DNA of 64,000 bases from positions 21,567-85,566 of IMG/VR virus record IMGVR_UViG_3300028733_000003. One strand, given 5' to 3'. Origin of the DNA: a virus. Of this stretch, positions 43,201 through 52,950 are shown one piece after another. The notes under the pieces are model-generated. The model saw only the letters and a list, made by a program, of their open reading frames with translations. It did not search any database and had not been told where the DNA came from. The position numbers and the translations under genes were made by a program. The stretch's first letter is position 1. Each line of letters opens with the position of its first letter.

Positions 43201-45426
43201 TCAGCAAATGTTTCTTGCTGCGCGAGCAGACTCTTCCGTGATATCACCAATGGCGTTATATGGATTAGCCCGTTTAAAGCGCAGCTTCCATCCTCCGACA
43301 TACATCAGGTGCTTGGATATCTGAAGAGACCTGTTCTGACCCATGATGTGCTTGCGACGGTCAATCACCTTCTCGATGTTGGTGGGAGTATCCGAATCCA
43401 TGATGGATGTACATACCACCATGTGACTGTCCATATTCCCACTTCTATCCATGATGTCGGCAGTGATTTCAGGACCGGCATAGGACACGCGAGACCGGCT
43501 TTCTGCTTCACCAATACCTCGAACAGTCTGGTCTCGGTATGGAAGAGAGTACCGCTTGTTCGGTGGTAGCAAGGACAACAGACCAAACTGCTGCCTCAGA
43601 CCAGAGTCACAAGCTGACCAGTCATCACCCGTCTTCTCCAGCATGACAATATACATACTGCCAATCATGAGCGGTTCTTGAGTGACGATAGTCTTGTTCG
43701 AGAAGCCCTTGTAAGTGACACAGTCATAAAGAACAGGGTATTTCGCATGAACATCAGCGACTGCCTGAACTAAATCGACTTCAGATTCTTGTGGCATGTA
43801 CCAAAACACACCATCGTCACGAACGCCAGGGATGCCATCGTGGAACACATGGAAGATGTGCTCTCGTTTTTGATCGAGCGTATCTTCGGATAACCTCTCC
43901 TTCATTTTGGGTGAGAAGTAACCATAGAACTCCATCAACTCATCGAAGATCTGGTTGACTGTTGCTTCAGGAACAGCAAAAATCTTATTGCTATCCCTTG
44001 TAGCTATTCCATACCGTTTCTTGATGTCGCAGATAACATCTCTGCTGGCTGCATTGATATATTGCTCATACAGCCTGCCGGGGTTCATACGGTCGATCGT
44101 GCTATCAGAACCAAAGATCATTCCGGCACGATTACCGGCTTTGTCAACCGGCATTTGATCACGTTCCCAGATGGAGCAAACAACTCCTTTGCCACCATAA
44201 AGATCGGTAAATTTCGAGCCTTCAGCAGGAACCTTCTTATACTCAATGACGATTGTCACCCGCCAATCATCAATCGGTTCGCAGTGATATTCTTTCTTGA
44301 CCTTGGTCTTGGCATTGTCTCTGGAGCCGCTACGACCCAGGAACCGATTCTCACCAAGAACAGCAATCGTGTCATTCACAAGCTGCTGGAACTCAGGAGT
44401 GATTCGAAGATTCTCACCACGAGCTCTGAACAACTCATTGTAAACATCGGCTATTTCCTGATGGAAATTGACCTTGGCATTGTTGTACTTCTCCAACTGC
44501 CGATCCATCCCAGTTGGAGTCATCGGCGGAAGTGTGGCTGGGTCGTGGTCGATACGAATATCGATAATTTTCCCACCAATCCCACCAGCATTATTGTTGG
44601 TATCGGGATCACCGTAGATGAGCTGGTCGTACTCGAAGTCAACCTCACGCACCCCATTGACGTTTTCCTCGATCAAGCCAAGAATAGGGTCGTAAGTCCG
44701 CAGTGCAGCCAGGATGTTTGCATGAGGCCCGCTGGAGTGAATGAACTCACCAATATCCGGGAATGGCTTATAGTGAGTTTCATCTCCGTAGAGATTGAGA
44801 GGAAACATCTTCGAACCGAACTTAAAGGTTCGGGTCTCATACTGGGAGTATGTGAAGTGCTCGAGCTCATCACGGCAAATCACAATCGCATCTTCAGCGA
44901 TAGCCGGATGCGTTGTCATGACCACATTAACTTCACGACCAAGCTGATATCCACCATGACTGTTAATAGAAGGCGAGTTTGCGAGAATGGTTCCTTTCTT
45001 AACCGTCGAGTTCTTCCTCAGTGAGAGGAGCTCTTGAGTGGGCACATAATCGAATCCGAAGTGCTGATGGTATGAGCAGAACTTCGGTATCTCAAGTACA
45101 CCTATTTCAGCAGTTTCAGCGTCTTCATAAATGATGAATGTGGCAGGGCTTTCTTTGATTGCTTCATCGCCGTATGCTCGGCGATAATAATCCACCACTT
45201 TCAAGATGTATGCATTGCAAGGCATCTTGATGGAGAATGTTTGCTTACCGAACTCACGCTCCATACCAGACTGAATACGTCGCTCAGTACTGTCACGAGC
45301 GACGAGAGTTTGACTCAGATGGCTGGCGACCATCTGTTGGCGAGAACTACTGATATATGCTGCCGCCCAGTTCAAACCCAAGACACCCAGCAATTCACGG
45401 CGTATCTGGTTTTGTTGAAAAAGCAT
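43201..45426 (-). CDS. RNA polymerase beta C-terminal subunit (non-virion enzyme)
   Basis: 741 residues. The bacterial beta landmarks are present: HPAIAEDAIVICRDE at 173-187 (compare GYNFEDAIVISE), GSKFTDLYGGKGVV at 403-416 (compare GDKMAGRHGNKGVI), and DRMNPGRLYEQ at 445-455 (compare SRMNIGQILE). The N-terminal beta part is missing, so it must be a separate gene outside the window, as in phiKZ where beta is split. The phiKZ homologue (gp71-73) carries a group I intron; this one does not. A probable early promoter lies 50-75 bp upstream. Confidence 0.87.
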   Translation of the reverse strand: MLFQQNQIRRELLGVLGLNWAAAYISSSRQQMVASHLSQTLVARDSTERRIQSGMEREFGKQTFSIKMPCNAYILKVVDYYRRAYGDEAIKESPATFIIYEDAETAEIGVLEIPKFCSYHQHFGFDYVPTQELLSLRKNSTVKKGTILANSPSINSHGGYQLGREVNVVMTTHPAIAEDAIVICRDELEHFTYSQYETRTFKFGSKMFPLNLYGDETHYKPFPDIGEFIHSSGPHANILAALRTYDPILGLIEENVNGVREVDFEYDQLIYGDPDTNNNAGGIGGKIIDIRIDHDPATLPPMTPTGMDRQLEKYNNAKVNFHQEIADVYNELFRARGENLRITPEFQQLVNDTIAVLGENRFLGRSGSRDNAKTKVKKEYHCEPIDDWRVTIVIEYKKVPAEGSKFTDLYGGKGVVCSIWERDQMPVDKAGNRAGMIFGSDSTIDRMNPGRLYEQYINAASRDVICDIKKRYGIATRDSNKIFAVPEATVNQIFDELMEFYGYFSPKMKERLSEDTLDQKREHIFHVFHDGIPGVRDDGVFWYMPQESEVDLVQAVADVHAKYPVLYDCVTYKGFSNKTIVTQEPLMIGSMYIVMLEKTGDDWSACDSGLRQQFGLLSLLPPNKRYSLPYRDQTVRGIGEAESRSRVSYAGPEITADIMDRSGNMDSHMVVCTSIMDSDTPTNIEKVIDRRKHIMGQNRSLQISKHLMYVGGWKLRFKRANPYNAIGDITEESARAARNIC

Positions 45427-45477
45427 CCTTTTCTACTCCTTTTTCAAATTCGAGCGCTTTATTGTGATACGCACTCT

Positions 45478-45502
45478 AATAAGTAATGAGTGCCTGAAAA
45501 AC
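45478..45502 (-). promoter_or_regulatory. Putative phage promoter motif (early class), beta C-terminal gene
   Basis: On the minus strand TTTTTCAGGCACTCATTACT, 50-75 bp before the start at 45426; matches motifs near 14144, 51244 and 59730. Confidence 0.6.
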
Positions 45503-45519
45503 TTTGGAGCACTTTAAAA

Positions 45520-45855
45520 ATGGATATTGATTCTTTGTCTGTTGCAGCATCAGATGATGTGTTGTTCACACCTGGATACAGAATTGTTGCTGAGTCCTAT
45601 ATGGAAACGCTGCGTAATAGCAGCGATACCAAAAAGATCACAATTGATCCTAGCGACGCATATGTCTTTGAAGGGGATTTTTACGGGTACTTGAATAAGC
45701 AGATGGTGGCTCCAGGATACCATTGGCTCATCATGAGACTCAATAGCATCCCTTCCCCATTGGAATTTGGACCTGACAATCTGGAGCTCATGATTCCGAA
45801 TGAAACCACGCTCTCCAGAATTTTGTCTATTTACAACTCATCGATCAAGAGTTGA
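45520..45855 (+). CDS. Unknown small protein, opposite strand to its surroundings
   Basis: 111 residues; ATG at 45520, GGAG upstream. Alpha/beta; contains VFEGDFYG and YHWLIMRL. The only rightward gene between 20771 and 59974. It starts on top of the leftward promoter motif and its end overlaps the end of the convergent gene at 45845 by 11 bases. The FxGDFYG string also occurs in the protein at 59974, too short to prove relation. Function unknown. Confidence 0.65.
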   Translation: MDIDSLSVAASDDVLFTPGYRIVAESYMETLRNSSDTKKITIDPSDAYVFEGDFYGYLNKQMVAPGYHWLIMRLNSIPSPLEFGPDNLELMIPNETTLSRILSIYNSSIKS

Positions 45856-46411
45856 CGGCCTTGAGTAGCTTGGTCTTGAGCTTGACCATGTTGTCGGGTG
45901 AGATGAATGCGAGGATGATCAGAATCCCGAGCAGAAAGCGGTTTTGCTGTACCGTCGCCATGAACTTGTCGGCCGTCACGATCTGCGACTGGTACTCAGG
46001 TGGAATGAGCGCATATGCGGCATTTTGGGCATCGCTCGGAATCAGCGCATCCGTCAACTGACAGATCAGCTCATTCGCCATGATCTTCTTGGAGATCAAG
46101 AACTTACCGGCGAAGTAGCACAGCGTGTTATAGAACTCCGGAACAATGGTATCGGGACCACCATTACCTGTGAAAACTCGCTTGGAGATCTCGGTCAGAC
46201 CACTGGCTGTGAAGAGAGTCGGGATGCTATAGTTGGGAACTTGACTCAGCATGTACATGATCCGCTCAGCATTGCTTTCGGTGGTAGTTGCGAGCAATGC
46301 ATCCACGAGCGAGTAAATTGCCTTATCTTCATCATCCGCGCGAAAGATGAAACCTTCTGTATAGTCAAGGAGAGCAATGCCATTGATCTGCTGCAGGGCT
46401 TTGGTAGCCAT
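45845..46411 (-). CDS. Tail-anchored membrane-type protein
   Basis: 188 residues, ATG at 46411. Helical soluble domain (1-150) and one C-terminal hydrophobic segment (RFLLGILIILAFI, about 157-170) followed by a basic end (KLKTKLLKAV), the layout of a tail-anchored membrane protein. No known family; it lies in the block that contains shell and import genes, so a shell- or membrane-associated role is possible. Confidence 0.65.
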   Translation of the reverse strand: MATKALQQINGIALLDYTEGFIFRADDEDKAIYSLVDALLATTTESNAERIMYMLSQVPNYSIPTLFTASGLTEISKRVFTGNGGPDTIVPEFYNTLCYFAGKFLISKKIMANELICQLTDALIPSDAQNAAYALIPPEYQSQIVTADKFMATVQQNRFLLGILIILAFISPDNMVKLKTKLLKAVNS

Positions 46412-46458
46412 TTCAGAATTCCCTAATTAGAAAGAAAAGAAAAAAGACTGCAAAGTAG

Positions 46459-46499
46459 ATACACCCAGACCACTTGGAAACAAGTTGGTCTGGGTGTAT
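46459..46499. terminator. Hairpin terminator
   Basis: 14-bp perfect arms (ATACACCCAGACCA and complement) immediately downstream of the gene at 46504. Confidence 0.87.
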
Positions 46500-46503
46500 G
46501 CTG

Positions 46504-46809
46504 TCATGCGTCAGTAAAGGTTCCCTTTTTGAGTTCGGTCTTCACACGCCGGCGATAGTTCTTGGCTTCATCACCGGTGATCTTTTTGTGCTTGAGCGAC
46601 GGATTGATGCAATAGACGACATCATTCATCAAGACGTATCCGTCATTCGAGCCTTCAGCTTCGAAATTCTTGTTCATCAATTCGATGGCGTTGTAGAAGG
46701 CGGACTTCTTTTCCGATTCGCTCTTCACGATTTGCCTGATGACAGTTCCGTTCATGCGGCCGTAATACAGAACGACTTCATCTTCATCGAACCCAGTCTT
46801 ATTTCCCAT
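46504..46809 (-). CDS. Unknown small protein
   Basis: 101 residues, ATG at 46809, AGGAGA box. Strand-helix protein with a basic C-terminus (KNYRRRVKTELKKG). Flanked on both sides by terminator hairpins, so it has its own transcript. Function unknown. Confidence 0.6.
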   Translation of the reverse strand: MGNKTGFDEDEVVLYYGRMNGTVIRQIVKSESEKKSAFYNAIELMNKNFEAEGSNDGYVLMNDVVYCINPSLKHKKITGDEAKNYRRRVKTELKKGTFTDA

Positions 46810-46838
46810 CTTAAACCTTTCTCCTGATAAGGGGTAGT

Positions 46839-46862
46839 CTCTCCTCCAGATAAGGAGGAGAG
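46839..46862. terminator. Hairpin terminator
   Basis: CTCTCCTCC/GGAGGAGAG arms with a 6-nt loop, just after the stop of the gene at 46878. Confidence 0.8.
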
Positions 46863-46877
46863 ATATTTTCCTACCTG

Positions 46878-48116
46878 TTAGATCCGTCCACGGCCGCGAG
46901 GACGGTTGTCGTCGAAGTAGCGAGAGCTGCGTTCATCGCGAAAACCACTGCGAGAATCACGTCGATCATCACGCTGAGGGCGATCACTGCCGCCGAACAG
47001 CTCAGAGATCGAACGAGGGCGCTCAGGCTCGCGTTCCCGCTCACGTCTGTCATCGCGGAAGCTGCGACCGTAGTCACGTTCACGACGGTCATCTCGGTAG
47101 TCACGATCATAGCCGCGCGTCTGCTCGCGCTGTCTCATAGCTTCAGACAGCGACTGCGGACGTTCCACCGGAGCTTCACGAGCAGCAACTGAAGTACCTG
47201 CCGGGGATACCGGCGAAGTTCCGGCTACTGCAACAGCCTGCTCTTCACCGCCGCGACCGTCATTACCAGCCTGCATCGGAATCCGCATGGCTTCCTTGGC
47301 AATTTCACCGGTGTCCTGGATCTTGGTGCTCCAGTCACAATCGATGATGTATTGCTTGGAGTCTTCGAAAACGTTTGCGAAGCGCTCGATGACGGTATTG
47401 ACCTGACCAGCCAGGCCACAGACAGTTCCCAGAAGAGCCCGTAGGAATGGAGCCTGATCACTCATGGTTCCATGCGAGTAACTGTGTTCCACATCACAAT
47501 CCGGGAAGATGTAGAGCATGATGGCCTTGAGCATCTCCCGATCTTTGACACGCAGCTTCACCCCGAAAGTTGTTTCCTTTTCGAGTTCAGCCATGATCGG
47601 GAACGTAACGATGCCGGCACGACCATACTTCTTGCCGTCCTTGAGCTTCGGGTTCCGGTTCAGGTAGATGTGAACGAACTTGGGACCGTCCGAGTCAGCA
47701 TCAACAATCTTCTTGAATGCTGCGCAACTCTTTTCATTCGCATCCTTGGTGATCGTCATGAACTCGAGTTGTTCGCCCCGCAACTGAGCGTGCTCCTTTT
47801 CAGATGCGGAGAGTTCGAGTAGCTTACTGATCATGCAGGCGATGCCATCTTCCAGACGGATGGCGAATGCCTTCGTGAGACGATCGAGAACTTCGCTCGG
47901 GCCGCGAGAGAGATTCTCGCTGAACGGATGGAAGATCACAGTGGCTTCCGGATCTCCGTTATCGAGTTGTTCACGAGTAGGAAGGACAATGCGCTTGCCG
48001 CCGATGGTGGCAGGGTTGATTTCACCGTCAATGGTTTTCAGAGACAGATTGCCTTCCTTATCGGAGATCAGGTTGGCCGAGACTGCAATCTCTTCATACA
48101 ACTTAACCAAATCCAT
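46878..48116 (-). CDS. Protein in the phiKZ gp70 position, with Arg/Asp-rich disordered tail
   Basis: 412 residues; ATG at 48116 has AAAGGA at good spacing, while the one three codons earlier abuts the box. Residues 1-290 are a folded alpha/beta domain; residues 300-412 are dominated by Asp, Arg, Glu, Tyr and Ser (RDD, RER and SRSG-type runs), a low-complexity charged tail of the kind that binds RNA or forms condensates, ending RPRGRGRI. It lies between the gp69-position and beta C-terminal genes. Function unknown. Confidence 0.7.
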   Translation of the reverse strand: MDLVKLYEEIAVSANLISDKEGNLSLKTIDGEINPATIGGKRIVLPTREQLDNGDPEATVIFHPFSENLSRGPSEVLDRLTKAFAIRLEDGIACMISKLLELSASEKEHAQLRGEQLEFMTITKDANEKSCAAFKKIVDADSDGPKFVHIYLNRNPKLKDGKKYGRAGIVTFPIMAELEKETTFGVKLRVKDREMLKAIMLYIFPDCDVEHSYSHGTMSDQAPFLRALLGTVCGLAGQVNTVIERFANVFEDSKQYIIDCDWSTKIQDTGEIAKEAMRIPMQAGNDGRGGEEQAVAVAGTSPVSPAGTSVAAREAPVERPQSLSEAMRQREQTRGYDRDYRDDRRERDYGRSFRDDRREREREPERPRSISELFGGSDRPQRDDRRDSRSGFRDERSSRYFDDNRPRGRGRI

Positions 48117-48139
48117 TTCTTGCATTCCTTTCTTGTATG

Positions 48140-49642
48140 TTAGATACGGCCAAAGCCACCAGCGTTCGGAACGAGAATGCGGCTAGTCGGTTGACTGTTG
48201 TCAACATCATAACCAGTGGAGTATCCGACCGCATGATCGATGATGGTGTTGAGATCCCCGGCAATGCCCAAAGCCCGCTGCTTGTCAGCAGTGACGATAG
48301 GCACCAGCAGCGAATCAGCGAACGACGGCACGGAAAACTCATACTCGATATCGCCATTGAGACTGATGAGAATCAGCGAATCACCAAGCAGATCGCAGTG
48401 CACGAAGATCTTGTAGTCGAACGCATTATTCCTCGAGATATCGGGAAGAATCTCACGTTCGATGCTGGTCAGCAGCATGGTCAGCAACTGATTCTGAGCA
48501 TCCCTCACCAGACCCTCATAGTTACTGAGAGTAGCGATGTGCTCACGTTCGAAGTTTCGGTTCGTTGCCTGCATATCCAGGATCATGAAGCCGTACTTCG
48601 ACATCGCTGCCGGGATAGCCTGCGCCAACATCGTGGCTGCGATGTGGACATCGTTACGACCATTCCAAGACGCACCTTCTCCCGACTGGGAATGGAAATA
48701 GGTGCTGTTGTCATGAAGACTACCGGGAGTGGCCAGGTCGGTGTGATCCAGTGCCCGAGGATCGAGGTCTACCAGATCCCGAATCTGGAAGTTGTTATTG
48801 GCTACCGTACCGCGAAGATTTGCGATAGCGGCCAAGAACGGATCACTCGTTGCAACCATGTCCGCCGCATAGCTGCGCGCATTTTCACACACCTCGTCAT
48901 GTTCAGCAGTCCATCCGGTGTCGATGTTGGCGATTTTGTAACTACTGAGCAGCTTGGACAGGAAGTTCGATGACTCCCCATTGAAGCGATTCGACTTGAC
49001 AGCCACACCCGTTGCGAGAGAGGTGGTGTCAGTCAGATCCACGTCACCATCGGTCGTGTTGAAGAAGCGGCTTTGGTGCATCAGCGGGAACACGTCTTCC
49101 GGCCGCATCCGATCCAGGTGCCGTTGATCGAAGATGGATGTGAAGTGGTTGTCGCAGAGTAGATGGCTGTTGTCCACCACCTGAGTTGACGTACGAATGC
49201 CCATCGGGGTGGGGCAATCGATGTTCTTCACCTGGATGATGGAGTTGATGTAGAAGATGGTTTCCGGCGCAATGACTGCACCACGGCCGGAGTGTGACCG
49301 CACTGCGCCCTTGAAGTCCGTATAGCCTTGAATGATTTCTTGGCAGTTGCCCGCCAGACCACCGCGCACATTGACGACCAACATGAAGGTATTGCGTTCT
49401 TCACCCCAGCCATTCGCGATGTCAACTTCACCTTCAACCAAAGATGAAGGAGCCAGGATTGTCGATGCCACACCCGACAAAGTGGACGGAGTGATGGTGA
49501 TGGAGTTCTCAACGCGATCACGGACATCGTTGATTGCTCCAGCGTCATTCGTAATGGTCTCGAAGGGCCGCCTGAATTGATCCCGATGCCGACCAGACTC
49601 ACGAACGATGAAGTCCTGAACCTGGATATTTTGTCTTGCCAT
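48140..49642 (-). CDS. Probable shell-associated import factor (phiKZ gp69, PicA/Imp1 position)
   Basis: 500 residues from the ATG at 49642 (AAAGGA box). Gene order (gp68-type, this gene, gp70-type, beta C-terminal, beta-prime C-terminal) matches phiKZ gp68-gp74 as I recall it, and gp69 there is the chimallin-bound factor that imports proteins into the phage nucleus. The protein is a large mixed alpha/beta fold without an enzyme motif; its last residues NAGGFGRI resemble the chimallin end NPAGFGRF. The assignment rests on synteny, not on a recognised motif, and should be read as such. Confidence 0.5.
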   Translation of the reverse strand: MARQNIQVQDFIVRESGRHRDQFRRPFETITNDAGAINDVRDRVENSITITPSTLSGVASTILAPSSLVEGEVDIANGWGEERNTFMLVVNVRGGLAGNCQEIIQGYTDFKGAVRSHSGRGAVIAPETIFYINSIIQVKNIDCPTPMGIRTSTQVVDNSHLLCDNHFTSIFDQRHLDRMRPEDVFPLMHQSRFFNTTDGDVDLTDTTSLATGVAVKSNRFNGESSNFLSKLLSSYKIANIDTGWTAEHDEVCENARSYAADMVATSDPFLAAIANLRGTVANNNFQIRDLVDLDPRALDHTDLATPGSLHDNSTYFHSQSGEGASWNGRNDVHIAATMLAQAIPAAMSKYGFMILDMQATNRNFEREHIATLSNYEGLVRDAQNQLLTMLLTSIEREILPDISRNNAFDYKIFVHCDLLGDSLILISLNGDIEYEFSVPSFADSLLVPIVTADKQRALGIAGDLNTIIDHAVGYSTGYDVDNSQPTSRILVPNAGGFGRI

Positions 49643-49644
49643 TT

Positions 49645-51180
49645 TCACTGTCCTTTCGATCTATCGATGCAGTCGATCACAAAGTTAGCGATTAGCGCCT
49701 TCAGGTTTGTTGGGATCTGAAGAACTCGCCTTTTTGACTGCAATTCCATTTGCTCACGCCACTGATCAGGTAGTGTGGTGATCCACTCAAGCGAGATGAT
49801 TTGCTTGAACAGTTCATCAATACCGGCCATCGCAGTGCTTTCAATCTTTTCAGTCCTCACCCCCTTAAACCGATTGTCATATGGGAAGTACTTCTTCAAC
49901 TTCAATGCCGTTTCAGCCGAGATACGACTATCGACATTAATGTTTCTTACCACGCTACCATCGATGTCGGCAGGATAAGATCCCACCAGGGCTGCAAAGA
50001 AGTGCTGGCCTCGTTTCCACAGAATCGCTTCTGTGACTGAGATCAGAACGACTTGCTTGAGGATAGGCAGGTCGGGAATCGCCCTGGGTCTGATGTGATC
50101 CTTGAGCACGTTCTGAACGATTGCCATCTGAGGACGCATGATGGGTCTGTCGATCAAGCCACCGGATGACTCCAGTGCCTCCTCGTACAAACTCCATTCC
50201 AAATCCGGCTGCACATCCGCGATTGCTCGCCGCGCATCAGCGTACCAGGCATTGATAGACCTGATAGTCGGTGCAATGTTGTCGTGAGCCGGATAGCTCT
50301 CGAGAATTGCAATCTTGTCTTCATCATCACCACGGCCTTCGAAATCCTTGACACGGATTCCGTCACTGTAGTTATTGTCAGCACGGTTGATGATCCCACG
50401 AATGTACATCGAGATGAAGGAAACAATGTTCCCCTTCTCAGACATACCCGTGATATCGCCGATGGCCAGACGCCTGACAACCACTCGCGCCAGTGTGAAT
50501 TCGACATGGTCTTCACTGCCCACGCCATCGATCACCTTACTCATATCCTTTTTATCGGACTGAATGTTGTAGGCAACGTAATTGCGCAGTTTCTCCATCT
50601 CAGAGGACTTGTAGATTGCAGACTCTGCAATAAGACGGAATGCATAGAACTCTTGGAAAGAACACTTCATGCTCTTCGTCTTGAGTTCATTCTTACCACG
50701 CCACATGTACTCACCCCAGATAGGGACAAGTGCACGCATTGCGATAGCCATACTGATCAGGCGGCGGTAGTCAGGCTTGAGATACGTGCCTGCTTCCGTA
50801 AAGAAATGTTGGTCCGCATTCAGACTTGTTTGTATTGACGACGGTATGTGAATGCGTGAGTCGTAAACGACCCAGTGGTGAATCCGGTCCAAGTCATGGA
50901 ACTTGTCCAGAATCTGCGCAATGAGAATGCGCAATTCGCGATGCAGAGCCTCGGTTGTTTCCGCGACATCCAACATCACACGGACTTTATCGTACAGTCC
51001 ATACAACTCATCTTGTTCTTCAGCGGATAGTTGAGTCCTCCAATACTCGTTGAGAAGATAGAACACATCGGCATCGACCTTCTTGAGTTCAGTGGTGTCG
51101 TACTTACCATCTGCCCAAGTAGAACTCTGACCTTTATGCAATGCTTCGATCGCCGTGGCTGGCGAATAACGAATTTCCAT
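49645..51180 (-). CDS. RNA polymerase accessory subunit, phiKZ gp68-like
   Basis: 511 residues. It has the size of phiKZ gp68 and occupies the same place, upstream of gp69- and gp70-position genes and in the operon with the beta subunit. gp68 is the fifth subunit of the non-virion RNA polymerase, placed at the promoter-recognition site and essential for activity. Sequence features: helical throughout, Arg/Lys-rich helices (RLAIGDITG, HIRPRAIPDLP), no Cys cluster. The link is by synteny and size. Its stop is two bases upstream of the next start. A probable early promoter lies 50-75 bp before it. Confidence 0.65.
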   Translation of the reverse strand: MEIRYSPATAIEALHKGQSSTWADGKYDTTELKKVDADVFYLLNEYWRTQLSAEEQDELYGLYDKVRVMLDVAETTEALHRELRILIAQILDKFHDLDRIHHWVVYDSRIHIPSSIQTSLNADQHFFTEAGTYLKPDYRRLISMAIAMRALVPIWGEYMWRGKNELKTKSMKCSFQEFYAFRLIAESAIYKSSEMEKLRNYVAYNIQSDKKDMSKVIDGVGSEDHVEFTLARVVVRRLAIGDITGMSEKGNIVSFISMYIRGIINRADNNYSDGIRVKDFEGRGDDEDKIAILESYPAHDNIAPTIRSINAWYADARRAIADVQPDLEWSLYEEALESSGGLIDRPIMRPQMAIVQNVLKDHIRPRAIPDLPILKQVVLISVTEAILWKRGQHFFAALVGSYPADIDGSVVRNINVDSRISAETALKLKKYFPYDNRFKGVRTEKIESTAMAGIDELFKQIISLEWITTLPDQWREQMELQSKRRVLQIPTNLKALIANFVIDCIDRSKGQ

Positions 51181-51230
51181 CTTTACTCCAGATAAAAATG
51201 AAACACAGAACTTGATACCTAATGCATCAC

Positions 51231-51256
51231 AGTTGAGTAATGAGTGTCTGAAATTG
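51231..51256 (-). promoter_or_regulatory. Putative phage promoter motif (early class), gp68-like gene
   Basis: On the minus strand TTTCAGACACTCATTACTCA, 51-76 bp before the start at 51180; matches the motifs near 14144, 45490 and 59730. Confidence 0.6.
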
Positions 51257-51286
51257 TTTTGAGTAGGGATTGTATTAAGAGGGGTG

Positions 51287-51321
51287 CCTGGTCTGCAGGC
51301 GTGTGAGCATTGCAGACCAGG
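51287..51321. terminator. Hairpin terminator
   Basis: 11-bp perfect arms CCTGGTCTGCA/TGCAGACCAGG downstream of the gene at 51332. Confidence 0.85.
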
Positions 51322-51331
51322 TAGTCATGAC

Positions 51332-52084
51332 TCAGTCGAAGAAACTGTCGGCAGCACCGCCGGCGTCATTGTCGAAGCTGTTGCTGGCGGGTGCTCCACC
51401 GCCGTTGTAACCGCCTCCATTACCACCACCGGAGCGGTTTCCACCATTACCGCCACCGTACCCACCGCGATTGCCGCCATTGGGATCACGAGGTTCGGGT
51501 TCCTTGTACTCGGTCACGTGGATCTGAGCAACTAGTTGGCGAATCAGCGCCACCCAGGACTTGGCATAGAGAGCCGAGAGTTCGCCCTTGGAATAGGGAG
51601 TTCCATCCTTGTGCTTGTAGCTGAAGAATGCCTCACCTTTGTTGTCAGTAGCCGGGCCGAAGGGGAACTTGATGCGAGGACGTTCCTTGTCGAAGGAGCA
51701 GACCGAGACCCAGATCTCACCGTCTTCTTCCCGGCCGACATAGACCGTTGCTTGAGTGACCGGCTTCTCAGAGCGCTGGCCTTTCGGGAAGATGTAGTTG
51801 CGGGTCTCGAAGCAATCGGCCCAGGCTTCCTTCGTGTGGATGGCTTTCTCGATCAGGCTGAGGAAACCTTCGAATGCCACGGAGTCCAGGGATGCGAGGA
51901 TCTGGCCGCCCTTATTACGCTCGGTGGCATCGGCCACGACGTTCGTGTAGACGACCAGCCGCGGGTTGTTCGAAACGAAGCCAACGGCCAACGTTGCCTT
52001 CTTGTTGTCGATGTTGTTGGCGGAGAGCTTGAGCTTGGGGTTGTCGAGTGCGTTTTTCTTGCGAGGTGCGAAATTGCCGGCCAT
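51332..52084 (-). CDS. Single-stranded DNA binding-like protein
   Basis: 250 residues. An N-terminal beta-rich domain (about 1-190; AVGFVSNNPRLVVYT and ATVYVGREEDGEIWVSVCSF resemble strands of an OB fold) is followed by a long Gly/Asn-rich linker (about 205-236) and an acidic tip ending ADSFFD. This layout, a nucleic-acid-binding domain, flexible linker and acidic-aromatic tip, is that of bacterial and T7-type SSB proteins that recruit replication partners by the tail. I do not recognise the domain with certainty. It precedes the nuclease and polymerase genes in the same block. Confidence 0.6.
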   Translation of the reverse strand: MAGNFAPRKKNALDNPKLKLSANNIDNKKATLAVGFVSNNPRLVVYTNVVADATERNKGGQILASLDSVAFEGFLSLIEKAIHTKEAWADCFETRNYIFPKGQRSEKPVTQATVYVGREEDGEIWVSVCSFDKERPRIKFPFGPATDNKGEAFFSYKHKDGTPYSKGELSALYAKSWVALIRQLVAQIHVTEYKEPEPRDPNGGNRGGYGGGNGGNRSGGGNGGGYNGGGAPASNSFDNDAGGAADSFFD

Positions 52085-52098
52085 GGCTTGTTTCCTTG

Positions 52099-52941
52099 TT
52101 ACTTGAAGGCACGAATGTTATCCCCGAGGAACTTATTCTTCAGGGAACCAATATCGGAGATGATCTTCTCATCGGTGGTGATGCTGCTCCATCGTCTGTT
52201 TTTTGCCAGTTCGACAATCTCAGAGCGAGCACTACCGAGCATCGGGTGAAATGATTCACTATCCCCAAAGACCGGCAGCAGTCTTTCTGAGAATGGAATC
52301 ATCGGCAGTTCCTTTCCATTTGTGTACTTGGTATGCCATGTGTCCCGAGCTTTGATAGTGCCGGTATGAGACTCTAACAGATCGAGCTTATCGAATGCTT
52401 TGTATCCAAGCAGATCATAGGCGTGGTGAGTAATAATTAACGCACGTGCACGTCGTTGAGTCTTGATCTTCAGATCAAACACCCGGATATCCACATCCCT
52501 ATCTTCACGGAAGGTAGCAAGTAACAACTTGATAGCGCCATTCAGATGAGCTGTGTACTGCTTTTGTTTATCCGTTCTGTCCTTTCTGACAATGGCTCCC
52601 TTATACCGGCGATCCACGTCTGCATAGTTCGAGACATAGAACACTGGATGGATTTGACTACTAACATCCCTCAGGATGCCAGTAATCGAGATGATCTCAT
52701 GATAGAGAGCCTGAGAATAGTCATCAGCAGATGCTTTGAATTTCTGATCAGAGGGAAGAGACCCCGCCATGTTTCTGAAAAGAGTGCGGATGTTGAACCA
52801 GATCTCATCGTAATTCCCAATCACTGATGGCTTGGGGTTCGGATTTGCTTCAGATTCAATACCGCACGCATACTCAAGAGCGATGCTCGTGGGTACAGAG
52901 ATAGGAAAAGCGCCAGTGGCACGAGATCCAAGATTGTCCAC
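52099..52941 (-). CDS. Unknown protein in the replication block
   Basis: 280 residues, GTG start at 52941 after AGGAGG. Alpha/beta, with a basic middle (KIKTQRRARALIITHHAYD) that might contact nucleic acid. It lies between the SbcD-like gene (9-bp gap) and the SSB-like gene (14-bp gap). No family recognised. Confidence 0.65.
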   Translation of the reverse strand: MDNLGSRATGAFPISVPTSIALEYACGIESEANPNPKPSVIGNYDEIWFNIRTLFRNMAGSLPSDQKFKASADDYSQALYHEIISITGILRDVSSQIHPVFYVSNYADVDRRYKGAIVRKDRTDKQKQYTAHLNGAIKLLLATFREDRDVDIRVFDLKIKTQRRARALIITHHAYDLLGYKAFDKLDLLESHTGTIKARDTWHTKYTNGKELPMIPFSERLLPVFGDSESFHPMLGSARSEIVELAKNRRWSSITTDEKIISDIGSLKNKFLGDNIRAFK

Positions 52942-52950
52942 CTATGCCTC

